NCBI GenBank assembly: GCA_964477265.1
Contig: CAYZDJ010000014.1
Location: forward strand, 1 to 64,000
Direction of reading: 5' to 3'
Origin: CAIVPM01 sp964477265
Lineage (GTDB): Bacteria > Bacteroidota > Bacteroidia > Chitinophagales > Chitinophagaceae
Length of the DNA stretch: 64,000 nt
Shown here: one piece after another, positions 27,823-36,517 of the stretch
Numbering within the stretch: the stretch's first letter is position 1
Layout of the letters: each line of letters begins with the position of its first letter
Position numbers and translations under genes: made by a program
Notes under the pieces: model-generated
Told to the model about the DNA's origin: nothing
The model's input: only the letters and a program-made list of their open reading frames with translations
Database searches by the model: none

Positions 27823-29220
27823 TTACTGTTTTTCGTAACAACCTAAATCTGCTGCAACACCTACTAGTCTTGGTTTTTTGTCTAAGTCGTAAGTTAAAGT
27901 TGAGTTGGCAGCATCTATACAAGGCGAACCAGTCTTTAACCTAAAATCAAACACTCTTTTATTTGCATCAATATTTACAAACAAGGGGTTTTGGTCTTTA
28001 ATTGAACTCATAAAATGTAAATCTGCATTTGCATTTTTTTGTTTATACAAAACATTATTAAAGTATGCAGCAAAACCAGTTCCAGCCTTTTGTTTTGTTA
28101 TTACAATTTCATCATCTACAAAGCCACCATCTCCATAAATAATACTGTTATTAATAGCTACATTCAAATCCTGAAACGCACTATTGTTATCATCAGTATT
28201 GCTTAAATTTATTAATGGATTTTTATGTGCTAAATAACTGTTGCTTATGCTTGCAAAAGTGCAATGATTGAAGCTGTAAGTACCACCAGATACAGTGTAC
28301 AAGCCATATCCAACATTGCCGAACAAGCAATTTTGCACGGAAATATTTGATTGAAAACCACCAACTGCAACATCATAAATATTATCAAAAATACATTCTT
28401 CAATATTTACTTTTGGTATAGCTGTATATCCTTGAACGATTATTCCCTGATAAGCGTTTTTAACAACACATTGTTGCATCAAATTATCTTTACTTGTTTG
28501 CCTGAAATAAATTCCTGGCCAGCTGCCAGGAAAATCTTTATATGGATTATCAATCCTTATTCCTTGAAAAGTAATTCTGCAACCTGTATCACCAATAGCT
28601 TTTAGCGTTCCATCAACAACAATTGGTGCATTGGCGTGTACAAAAATCTGTGTACATTTTGGTATATTTAGTGTTGCTCCTTGAGCAATATATAAACTAC
28701 CTAAAATTACAACAGGTGTATCACTTGGTAAGGTTGCATTTGGAGATGTGATAACAGCATCACGCATAAACTTTGCATTCTTGCCATAAGCTTCAAGTTG
28801 CAACCACTTTACATTGCCGTTATATTCAATCTTAACACTGTCTCTCACTAAAAAAGGAAGGTTGGCAATGGATGGATTTATCTTAACAGTTGCAAAAAAA
28901 TACAAGCTATCATTTCCTTCAATGTCAATATTGGTAAAGGTTGTGCCAGTATCACCATCTACATTTAATTTAAAAAAAGAATTGGCACCACCCATTAATT
29001 GTATAGAGCTTAATCGTAACTTTTGATCATTTTGATTGAATACTTTTAAGAATTGTGTGGTTGAGCCAAGCGTTGTAAATACTGTATCAAAATGCAATGT
29101 GTCTTCGCTTAAACGCAAGTAAGCATCGCTGCTTGTTATAAAACTTTCTTTTTTACAAGAAGTAAAAATTAATGTTGATGTAGCGATGAAAATAAAAAAT
29201 AGAATTGCTGCTTTTTTCAT
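27823..29220 (-). CDS. Lipoprotein with right-handed beta-helix
   Basis: This 465-aa protein begins KKAAILFFIFIATSTLIFTSCKK, a lipoprotein signal with the Cys at about residue 21. An Ig-like N-domain (DTLHFDTVFTTLGSTTQFLKVFN) precedes a parallel beta-helix of the right-handed kind (residues ~150-460) with repeated NCLF/HCTF-type turns and a final GSPCIDAANS...LGCYEKQ motif common to Bacteroidota beta-helix surface proteins. The longer frame to 29295 is rejected because its first 25 codons come from the A-type palindrome upstream. It may bind or cleave polysaccharide, but catalytic residues are not evident. Confidence 0.87.
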   Translation of the reverse strand: MKKAAILFFIFIATSTLIFTSCKKESFITSSDAYLRLSEDTLHFDTVFTTLGSTTQFLKVFNQNDQKLRLSSIQLMGGANSFFKLNVDGDTGTTFTNIDIEGNDSLYFFATVKINPSIANLPFLVRDSVKIEYNGNVKWLQLEAYGKNAKFMRDAVITSPNATLPSDTPVVILGSLYIAQGATLNIPKCTQIFVHANAPIVVDGTLKAIGDTGCRITFQGIRIDNPYKDFPGSWPGIYFRQTSKDNLMQQCVVKNAYQGIIVQGYTAIPKVNIEECIFDNIYDVAVGGFQSNISVQNCLFGNVGYGLYTVSGGTYSFNHCTFASISNSYLAHKNPLINLSNTDDNNSAFQDLNVAINNSIIYGDGGFVDDEIVITKQKAGTGFAAYFNNVLYKQKNANADLHFMSSIKDQNPLFVNIDANKRVFDFRLKTGSPCIDAANSTLTYDLDKKPRLVGVAADLGCYEKQ

Positions 29221-29260
29221 TGGTTCAAAAGTAAGTGAAAGTTTATATAAGCTGTAAATA

Positions 29261-29340
29261 GAACACGGATTAACACAGATTAAACGGATACACACAGATA
29301 AAAGTAATAAATCTTTAAAATCCGTGTCATCTGTGTCCCA
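29261..29340. repeat. Dispersed palindrome, 'CACGGATTAACACAGATT' type
   Basis: The arms ACACGGATTAACACAGATT and TCCGTGTCATCTGTGT flank a short centre. The left arm repeats CACGGATTAA / CACAGATTAA / ACGGATACA at about 10 bases per unit. Sister copies lie at 14961, 15093 and 46239. Confidence 0.85.
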
Positions 29341-29450
29341 TTACTCGCTTGATTCAAGTCCTCAAAATAACATTAACATTTTTTTAAGAATTATTTTTTG
29401 TTTCATTTATGTAATACTTAAACACACAACATCATTAACAAAATTTTATT

Positions 29451-31307
29451 ATGAAAAAAGTATTAATGATTGTGTTTGCAGCAATAACAATAAATGTATT
29501 GGCAAACGATGAAAGAAACATTGTAAAGAGTGAATTGAAAAATGCAACAGTATATAAATCTGGTGCAGAATTAACCCACACAGCAAGTGCCAGTTTAAAG
29601 CAAGGCAATAACGAACTGGTGATTGACAATATTGCCAATGCCATTGACGTAAATAGTATTCAAATAAAAACAGCAAACGCTGTAACACTTATGGGTGTTG
29701 AGTTTAACAACAATTATTTAATTCCTGTAGAGAAAAGCAACAGGATAAAAGTGCTTGAAGACAGTGTAGAAAAAATGCAATACAACTGGAACATTTTAAA
29801 CGAAGCATTGCTTAGCAATAATGAATTATATGAAGTGTTGAGAGCTAACAGGGATTTGAAAGGAACACAAACAGGATTGAGTGTTGTTGAAGTAATAAAG
29901 CTGATGGATTATTATAAAATTAAGTTGCAAGATTTAAGAGAAACAGAACAATCGCTTAAGGAAAAAATGAAAAAGATTGAAGACCAGAAAGTAAAAATTC
30001 AAAATCAGATTACCGAAGAATCTAAAAAGAATATTACAACTGCTGGGAGGTTGGTATTGCAATTAAATGCAGCAGCAACTGGCAAGTATGATTTTACAAT
30101 TAGCTACATTGCTAATAACGCTTATTGGATTCCTTTTTATGATGTGCGTGTTGATGATATTAAAAGCCCAATAAAATTAATTACCAAAGCAAAAATTGCA
30201 CAAACAACTGGCATTGACTGGAAGCAGGTTAAACTTTCATTGTCAACCTCAACACCAAGCCAGTATGGTGCTGCACCAATTTTAAATGCGTGGTATTTGG
30301 CATATATAAATCCTGTAAATTATTATAATAGGAAGTTTAATGCTGCAAGCAATACTATACAATCTTTTAAAGATAATGAAAAAGCACTAGGTTATTTTGA
30401 CCAATCATTACAAGGAAAAGTTCCTGGTTTATTGTCTTTATCAAGTTCTGGTGCAAATGCAAATATTACAATAAGAGGAACTAGTTCACTTTCTGGTGGC
30501 TCAGATCCATTATATATTGTCAATGGTGTGCCTATAAGTCAAAGTGAATTTCAATCAATAAATACTAATGCAATAAAAGATGTACAAATATTAAAAGATG
30601 CAAATGCAACAGCAATGTACGGTTCACGTGGTGCAAATGGTGTAATTGTAGTTACTTTAAAAGATGGTTTGGATGATTATATTTCTGTTGCAGAAAATAC
30701 TTTGAACCTTAGCTACGATATTGATTTACCTTATGACGTGCCAACTAATGGCAAAACACAAACTGCCACAATTGCTACGCAAGATATTGATGCAAGCTAC
30801 AAACATTACAGTGTTCCTAAGCTTGATAAAGATGCTTACCTGCTTGCAGAAATTGCAGATTGGGGCAAGCTAAATTTATTGCCAGGCGAAGCCAATATTA
30901 TTTTTGAGGGAACTTATGTTGGCAAATCTTTTATTGACCCAACAAGCACCAACGACACGCTGAACCTTACTTTGGGAAGAGATAAACGTGTTACTGTTAA
31001 AAGGGATAAGCTTATAGATTATAGCAGCGTTAAGTTTCTTGGAGCAAATAAATTGCAAAAGTTTACTTACCAGATTACAGTTAAAAACACCAAGAAAGAA
31101 GCAATCAATTTATTATTGAAAGACCAGTTTCCATTAACCACAAATAAAGAAATTGAAGTTGAGTTAGTTGATGATGGTGGTGCAGATGTGAATAAAGAAT
31201 TAGGCATTTTAAACTGGAAATTAAAACTAAATGCTGGTGAGAGCAAGAAAATAAAATTCACCTATACTGTAAAATATTCAAAAGATAAAACACTTAACCT
31301 GAATTAG
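29451..31307 (+). CDS. DUF4139 (MuiA-like) protein with an inserted SusC-type TonB plug domain
   Basis: The 618-aa protein has a signal peptide and a DUF4140-like N-domain (residues ~25-95), a helical coiled-coil (95-195) and a DUF4139 domain (about 200-615) with SYIANNAYWIPFYDVRVDD. Residues ~315-401 interrupt DUF4139 with a piece that closely matches the SusC-type TonB-receptor plug: LQGKVPGLLSL, ITIRGTSSLSGGSDPLYIVN, GVPIS, VQILKDANATAMYGSRGANG. No beta-barrel follows. DUF4139 proteins are sometimes called mucoidy inhibitor A; their mechanism is not known. A hairpin terminator follows the stop codon. Confidence 0.9.
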   Translation: MKKVLMIVFAAITINVLANDERNIVKSELKNATVYKSGAELTHTASASLKQGNNELVIDNIANAIDVNSIQIKTANAVTLMGVEFNNNYLIPVEKSNRIKVLEDSVEKMQYNWNILNEALLSNNELYEVLRANRDLKGTQTGLSVVEVIKLMDYYKIKLQDLRETEQSLKEKMKKIEDQKVKIQNQITEESKKNITTAGRLVLQLNAAATGKYDFTISYIANNAYWIPFYDVRVDDIKSPIKLITKAKIAQTTGIDWKQVKLSLSTSTPSQYGAAPILNAWYLAYINPVNYYNRKFNAASNTIQSFKDNEKALGYFDQSLQGKVPGLLSLSSSGANANITIRGTSSLSGGSDPLYIVNGVPISQSEFQSINTNAIKDVQILKDANATAMYGSRGANGVIVVTLKDGLDDYISVAENTLNLSYDIDLPYDVPTNGKTQTATIATQDIDASYKHYSVPKLDKDAYLLAEIADWGKLNLLPGEANIIFEGTYVGKSFIDPTSTNDTLNLTLGRDKRVTVKRDKLIDYSSVKFLGANKLQKFTYQITVKNTKKEAINLLLKDQFPLTTNKEIEVELVDDGGADVNKELGILNWKLKLNAGESKKIKFTYTVKYSKDKTLNLN

Positions 31308-31320
31308 TTTTTATTGTTAA

Positions 31321-31358
31321 CTGTCCGAAAGTTTTAAAACTTTCGGACAGTTTTTACT
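31321..31358 (+). terminator. Terminator of the DUF4139 gene
   Basis: CTGTCCGAAAGTTTT pairs perfectly with AAAACTTTCGGACAG, followed by TTTTT. Confidence 0.93.
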
Positions 31359-31395
31359 TAATCTATTATTACTTTGTATGAAATGTTTATAAAGG

Positions 31396-31890
31396 ATGAA
31401 AAAGGTATTAAAGAAAATTGGGTTGACATTATTGATTGTATTTGCAGTTATTCAATTTTTTCGTCCCGAAAAAAATAAAAACAGCGTTGATAAAACCAAG
31501 GCTGTAATTTCTGTTTTTGAAACACCAGATAATGTAGCATCAATTTTGCAAAAAAGCTGCAACGATTGTCACAGCAATAACACAGCCTATCCATGGTACA
31601 ATAATTTTCAGCCTGTGATGTGGTATTTGAATAATCATGTTAGCGATGGCAAAAAGCATTTGAATTTTGATGAATATGCCAACTATAATTTAAGAAGGCA
31701 ATACCATAAAATGGAGGAAATTATTGAACAGGTTGAACAAGATGAGATGCCTTTATCTTCCTATACATTAATGCATGGAGACGCAAAGCTTGGCAAGGAG
31801 GAAAAAGAAGTTTTGATAAATTGGGCAAAGGCAAATATGGATAGTATGAAAGTAAATCATCCTATTGACAGTTTAATAAAGAAAAAATAA
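31396..31890 (+). CDS. Haem-binding domain protein (CxxCH), membrane-anchored
   Basis: The 164-aa protein has an N-terminal membrane segment (IGLTLLIVFAVIQFF) and the c-type haem motif CNDCH in the sequence LQKSCNDCHSNNTAYPWY, typical of the Bacteroidota haem-binding domain family (Haem_bd). Two downstream Met residues (VMWYLNN, DEMPLSSY) could supply the axial ligand. It probably acts in the periplasm as an electron carrier or sensor. It precedes an Lrp-type regulator by 41 bases. Confidence 0.88.
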   Translation: MKKVLKKIGLTLLIVFAVIQFFRPEKNKNSVDKTKAVISVFETPDNVASILQKSCNDCHSNNTAYPWYNNFQPVMWYLNNHVSDGKKHLNFDEYANYNLRRQYHKMEEIIEQVEQDEMPLSSYTLMHGDAKLGKEEKEVLINWAKANMDSMKVNHPIDSLIKKK

Positions 31891-31931
31891 TTTTATAAAT
31901 CGTATATCGTAATTCTTAAATCGTAAATACT

Positions 31932-32384
31932 ATGTTAGATGATTTAGATTTCCAGGTTTTATCTTGTTTACAAAAAGATGGAAGGATGAGCTTTACAGAA
32001 ATGGCTGAAGAGCTGAAAGTCTCTGTAGGCACAGTTCGTACACGTGTAAACAAATTAATTGAAGATGGCACTGTAAATATTATTGGCAGAATTAATCCAG
32101 ACAATGTGGGCTTTAGAAGCTATGCACATATTGCTGTATATGTTCGCCCAGCTACATTAAAAGAAAAAGTTGCAAATAAAATTGCAACTTTCAAAGAAGT
32201 AAGTTTTTTAGCTATGACCAGTGGCGACTATGATTTGGAAGTTGATGTTATGTGCAGAGACAATGACCACCTTGTTGAATTTGTAAATAAAATTTCGGAG
32301 ATTGATGGAGTTAATCAAACTAAAACAACTATTTACTTTAAGGTGTATAAATATGCACAACCAGATTTGGGCTTGCTTAAATAA
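31932..32384 (+). CDS. Lrp/AsnC-family transcriptional regulator
   Basis: The 150-aa protein has an N-terminal winged helix-turn-helix (LDFQVLSCLQKDGRMSFTEM, VGTVRTRVNKL) and a C-terminal RAM effector domain (AMTSGDYDLEVDVMCRDNDHL). Lrp-type regulators form octamers that respond to amino acids or related small molecules. The target is unknown; the short spacing to the haem-binding gene and its convergent thioredoxin neighbour (8 bases between stops) give no strong hint. Confidence 0.95.
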   Translation: MLDDLDFQVLSCLQKDGRMSFTEMAEELKVSVGTVRTRVNKLIEDGTVNIIGRINPDNVGFRSYAHIAVYVRPATLKEKVANKIATFKEVSFLAMTSGDYDLEVDVMCRDNDHLVEFVNKISEIDGVNQTKTTIYFKVYKYAQPDLGLLK

Positions 32385-32392
32385 CATCCCTT

Positions 32393-33667
32393 TTATTTCC
32401 AGGTTTTTTCACCTTTTTTCATTTTGTCCAAAGTCTCCTGATAATTCTTTTTTTCATCAGCACTTGTAGCTTTTGATAATGCCTTGCTTTCTGTATCAAT
32501 TGCTTCTTTGGTTTGTCCAAGCTTGTAAAGGATGTTGGCATAAGTATCAAGATAAGCTGATACTTCACCACCCTCAAGGCTTTTCTTGCTTAGTGTTAAA
32601 GCTTCATTCAACAATTCCTTATCATCTATATTTTCAAACACAGACCAGGCAATACTATTTAAAGCATTTTTTTGTGTAAATGCATTAGGATTTTCTTTTA
32701 ATAAAACCTTCAGTGCTTCAGCAAATTCTTTCCAGTTTTCCAAGTCAGAATAGTAAATCACTTTTGCTTTTGCAACTTGCTCTTTAGCGTATCCTGGATA
32801 TTTTTTATTGTACTTTTTTGTAATGCCTGCCCAATCCACTTCTGTATTTTTTTCATTAAAAATCTCACTTACTATTTCAGTAGAAATTGCATTTGCAATA
32901 ACAGATTCCAACATTTCCTTATCTGCAACTGGTAACCATTTCTCTTTATTCTCATATAAATTTTTAAAAACAATTCCATCAGTATTTTCAACATTGCTTA
33001 ATAACAGTTCTGCATTATCTTTTGTAAATAAATTGGTTTGTGTTTCTATAAATGCTTTTAAATATTCTTCAACATTATCGTTAGCTGCAGCACTTGCCTT
33101 GCACAGTTTTGTTATAAAATTTCCATCCCTATTTCCTGCTTTAAAACCTTCAACTAATGTATAATATTGCTCATCTTTATTTAAGCCAGATCCGGCATTT
33201 GCAATCATAAATTTATCATCTCCTGCTCCACAAAATTTGTGTACTAATTTCCCTGCATTATCAAATATTAAAAACGTAGGATACACATTTATTTTATATG
33301 TTTCCTCAATATACTTTGCTACACTTCTTGTTGCAATCACATCTTCATTATCCTTTTTTGTTTCATCAATTTGTAACTTAACATTCACAAAATTTTTGTT
33401 AAAAAACTCACCCACATTTTTCATTGGAAATATAGTTGAGCTTACATATTTACAAGGCCCACACCACGTAGTATAGCAATCTACAAACAAAAATTTATTT
33501 TCTTTTTTTGCTTGTGTAATAAGATTATCCCAATTGACAACTTTGTGTTGAAAGTGAACACCTGTAACAATTACAGGTTTTGCAACTTTAGGTTTCGAAA
33601 TAGTTTTTGTTTTTTGTGCTATTGCAAAAAATGGAATAGCAGCAAGTAAAAAGAAAATTTTTTTCAT
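32393..33667 (-). CDS. Secreted thioredoxin-fold protein with C-terminal helical repeats
   Basis: The 424-aa protein has a signal peptide (KKIFFLLAAIPFFAIAQ), a thioredoxin domain (residues ~40-150) with an intact CYTTWCGPCKYV active site (Cys69, Cys72), and a long helical C-terminal part containing TPR-like segments (LLNEALTLSKKSLEGGEVSA, LYKLGQTKEAIDTESKALSK). The layout is common in Bacteroidota periplasmic disulfide reductases. It probably maintains thiols of envelope proteins. Confidence 0.9.
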   Translation of the reverse strand: MKKIFFLLAAIPFFAIAQKTKTISKPKVAKPVIVTGVHFQHKVVNWDNLITQAKKENKFLFVDCYTTWCGPCKYVSSTIFPMKNVGEFFNKNFVNVKLQIDETKKDNEDVIATRSVAKYIEETYKINVYPTFLIFDNAGKLVHKFCGAGDDKFMIANAGSGLNKDEQYYTLVEGFKAGNRDGNFITKLCKASAAANDNVEEYLKAFIETQTNLFTKDNAELLLSNVENTDGIVFKNLYENKEKWLPVADKEMLESVIANAISTEIVSEIFNEKNTEVDWAGITKKYNKKYPGYAKEQVAKAKVIYYSDLENWKEFAEALKVLLKENPNAFTQKNALNSIAWSVFENIDDKELLNEALTLSKKSLEGGEVSAYLDTYANILYKLGQTKEAIDTESKALSKATSADEKKNYQETLDKMKKGEKTWK

Positions 33668-33728
33668 TTATTTTTTATTAAAATTTCGATGATAAAATTA
33701 GTTGTTTGTATTTACTAAAATTTGTTAA

Positions 33729-35126
33729 TTATTTAGCATTTGCTCCTTGCTCAATCCAGCATCTTATCAAATCCCTTTCCTGTGGTGTCATGCCTGTTTT
33801 ATTGTTTTGAGGCATTGTTTTAGTTACAACAACACGTTGCATAATTTTCTCTTTTAATTTCACAATTTGTTCTGGCGTGTCATACATTACACCATTAGGT
33901 GCAGCAGTGTAAACATTATCTGTTGGCTTGCTGCTATGGCATTGCACACACCTTGCCTGAACAATTGCATTCACTTCACCAAAGCTGATATTGCTTTTGC
34001 ATTCACCAGGTTTTGCTGGTGCAGAAACATAAGCAACAGCCAATAAAACAATTACTGAAACTGGTAAAATCCACACATTGTACTGACCACGTTCTTTTAA
34101 ATTTAACCAATGCTTTACACCAGCAGCACCCAATGAAATTGTTGCCAATAAAGCCCAGGAATATTGATGACCAAACGTGCTTGGAAAATGATTGCTAACC
34201 ATTACAAACAAAACTGGCAATGTAAAATAGTTGTTGTGCAGTGAGCGTTTGAGGGCATTTTTACCTAATTGTGGATTTAATGGTAAGCCTTTTTTTGCTG
34301 CATTAACCATTGCCTTTTGCGATGGAATAATTACAAAAAAAACATTGCCAACCATTATGCTACCAATCATTGCACCAAAATGTATATAGGCTGCACGACT
34401 ATTAAATACATGAGCATAAAAATATGCAAAGCCTACAAGTAATGCAAAGCCAATGATAGCAAAAGTTGTAGCGTTTGATAAAAATTTTGCCTTGCACATA
34501 GCATCATAAATAATCCATGCAACAACAAAAGAGCTTATACCAATAGCTATAGCTTGAAAAGATGTAAGCTTCAACACATTTTCATCAATCAGTGTAGCTT
34601 TTGCATTAAAATAATACACAATAAACAATAAGCAAAAACCACTTAGCCAAGTAAAATATGCTTCGTACTTAAACCAATGTAACTCTTTAGGAATCTGCTT
34701 TGGAGCTACTTTATATTTTTCTAAATAATAAAAGCCACCACCATGCACAGCCCATAAATTTCCTGCTAATTCTTCTCGCACATCTTTGGTTCTATTCAAT
34801 GCATTTTCCAAAAAAACAAAATAGAAAGAAGCACCAATCCATGCAATACCAAACGTAATGTGTATCACACGCACAGCAATGTTTAGCCATTCAGTTAAAT
34901 GACCTTGATAAACGCTTCCTTCAAACAAAACATATAACAGTGCAATGATGGAAAAAACACTTGCTAATATTGCTGCATACACAAATCCTTTACTCTTCTC
35001 AACTTTTTCTTTCATTGGCTCGTCATCTTCATCAATTGTTTTTTCAACAGAAACAAGCTTCCACGAAACAATGGTTAAAGCAATTAAAATAATAAGAGAA
35101 ACTATGGCTATAAAAATGTTTAGCAT
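33729..35126 (-). CDS. puuD: Urate oxidase PuuD, membrane protein with C-terminal cytochrome c domain
   Basis: The 465-aa protein has several membrane segments. It follows the PuuD pattern: EWLNIAVRVIHITFGIAWIG with the conserved His near the first helices, FWALY-type AVHGGGFYYLEKYKVAP, and a C-terminal c-type haem site RCVQCHSSKP with a later Met. PuuD oxidises urate to 5-hydroxyisourate and passes electrons to the respiratory chain rather than making peroxide. I start at the ATG at 35126; a longer frame to 35183 would overlap the allantoinase start. Divergent from allB. Confidence 0.93.
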   Translation of the reverse strand: MLNIFIAIVSLIILIALTIVSWKLVSVEKTIDEDDEPMKEKVEKSKGFVYAAILASVFSIIALLYVLFEGSVYQGHLTEWLNIAVRVIHITFGIAWIGASFYFVFLENALNRTKDVREELAGNLWAVHGGGFYYLEKYKVAPKQIPKELHWFKYEAYFTWLSGFCLLFIVYYFNAKATLIDENVLKLTSFQAIAIGISSFVVAWIIYDAMCKAKFLSNATTFAIIGFALLVGFAYFYAHVFNSRAAYIHFGAMIGSIMVGNVFFVIIPSQKAMVNAAKKGLPLNPQLGKNALKRSLHNNYFTLPVLFVMVSNHFPSTFGHQYSWALLATISLGAAGVKHWLNLKERGQYNVWILPVSVIVLLAVAYVSAPAKPGECKSNISFGEVNAIVQARCVQCHSSKPTDNVYTAAPNGVMYDTPEQIVKLKEKIMQRVVVTKTMPQNNKTGMTPQERDLIRCWIEQGANAK

Positions 35127-35177
35127 CGTTTGATAAATTTTATAAACCTTTGCTTTATTTGTTTCCAAACTCAACGT

Positions 35178-36512
35178 ATGCAAGCCTTCTCATTACACAG
35201 TAATAAAGCAATCATTAATAACTCTTTCAAAGATGCAACTCTTATTATTAATAATGGAAAAATAATTGACATCATTGATGGCATATATAAAACTGAAAAC
35301 TTTTTTGATGCACAAGACAATATAGTAATGGCTGGTGTTGTTGACCCTCATGTGCACATTAACGAGCCAGGAAGAACAGAATGGGAAGGCTTTGAAACTG
35401 CTACAACTGCTGCTATTGCAGGTGGTGTAACTACTTTGGTTGATATGCCATTAAATGCTTCGCCAGTTACAACAACAGTAAAGGCATTTGAGGAAAAATT
35501 ACTATCAACACGAAATAAATTACATTGCAATGTAGGTTTTTGGGGAGGTTTAATTCCTGGAAACACCAATGAAATTGAGTCTTTGATAACAAAAGGTGTG
35601 TTGGGCTTTAAAGCATTTTTAACACATAGTGGCATTTATGAATTTCCAAATGTTACTGAAGAAGATTTGCGAAAGGCAATGCCAATAATAGCTGCACACA
35701 ATTTGCCATTGCTTGTGCATTGCGAATTGAGCGAAGAAAATAGTTTTGTTGGAGAAGAAACTTGCTACAAAGATTATGTTGCATCAAGACCAAAAGAATG
35801 GGAAGACAAAGCCATTGCAATGATGATAAGGCTTTGCGAAGAGTTTAATTGCAAAACACATATTGTGCATTTGTCAAGTGCAAATTCTATTGAGCAAATT
35901 AAGCAGGCAAAGCAAAAAGGCTTGCCATTAACTGTAGAAACTGCACAACATTATTTATACTTTAATGCAGAGGAAATTGATGATGCAAAATGTGCTTTTA
36001 AATGTGCACCACCTATTCGCGAAAAAGAAAACAATGAACAGCTTTGGCAAGCCCTTAAAGATGGCATTATAGATTTTGTTGCAACAGATCATTCGCCTGC
36101 AACGCCCAATTTAAAAGAGATTGAGAGTGGCAACTTTAAAAAAGCCTGGGGTGGTATTGCCTCTATTCAGTTTGCATTGCCTGTATTATGGACAGCAGCT
36201 AAAAAACATAATTGCACAGAGTTGGATATTGCAAAATGGTTGTGTGAAAATCCTGCAAAATTTATTTCACCAAATATTAAAAAAGGAAAAATTGAAGTTG
36301 GATTTGATGCAGATATTGTTGTGTGGAATGCTGATGAAACATTTACTGTTGCTGAAAATATTATTCATCATAAACATAAAATTACACCTTACCTGAATAA
36401 AGAATTATTTGGTGTTGTTAAGCAAACTTATTTGGCAGGAAAGAAAATTTATGATGGTGAAAAGCTTTTACATTTGAATAGAGGACAAGTTATTTTAAGA
36501 AATAATCAATAA
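35178..36512 (+). CDS. allB: Allantoinase
   Basis: The 444-aa cyclic amidohydrolase opens allantoin to allantoate. Family landmarks are VDPHVHINEPGRTEWEG (metal His pair), GGVTTLVDMPLN, GFKAFLTHSG with the carbamylated-Lys position, VHCELSEE, THIVHLSS and FVATDHSPAT. The start at 35178 is chosen because the upstream ORF segment lies in the divergent promoter gap with puuD (51 bases between start codons). It is followed by allantoicase after 5 bases, so they form an operon. Confidence 0.95.
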   Translation: MQAFSLHSNKAIINNSFKDATLIINNGKIIDIIDGIYKTENFFDAQDNIVMAGVVDPHVHINEPGRTEWEGFETATTAAIAGGVTTLVDMPLNASPVTTTVKAFEEKLLSTRNKLHCNVGFWGGLIPGNTNEIESLITKGVLGFKAFLTHSGIYEFPNVTEEDLRKAMPIIAAHNLPLLVHCELSEENSFVGEETCYKDYVASRPKEWEDKAIAMMIRLCEEFNCKTHIVHLSSANSIEQIKQAKQKGLPLTVETAQHYLYFNAEEIDDAKCAFKCAPPIREKENNEQLWQALKDGIIDFVATDHSPATPNLKEIESGNFKKAWGGIASIQFALPVLWTAAKKHNCTELDIAKWLCENPAKFISPNIKKGKIEVGFDADIVVWNADETFTVAENIIHHKHKITPYLNKELFGVVKQTYLAGKKIYDGEKLLHLNRGQVILRNNQ

Positions 36513-36517
36513 TAAAA

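Noticed and set aside
29221..29295. N-terminal extension of the beta-helix lipoprotein (25 extra codons).
   Set aside because: The extension is encoded by the A-type palindrome; the lipoprotein signal begins exactly at the internal Met at 29220.
29451..31307. Assembly chimera explaining the TonB plug inside DUF4139.
   Set aside because: The reading frame, codon use and base composition are continuous across both junctions and both DUF4139 halves are intact. I keep it as a true insertion, pending relatives.
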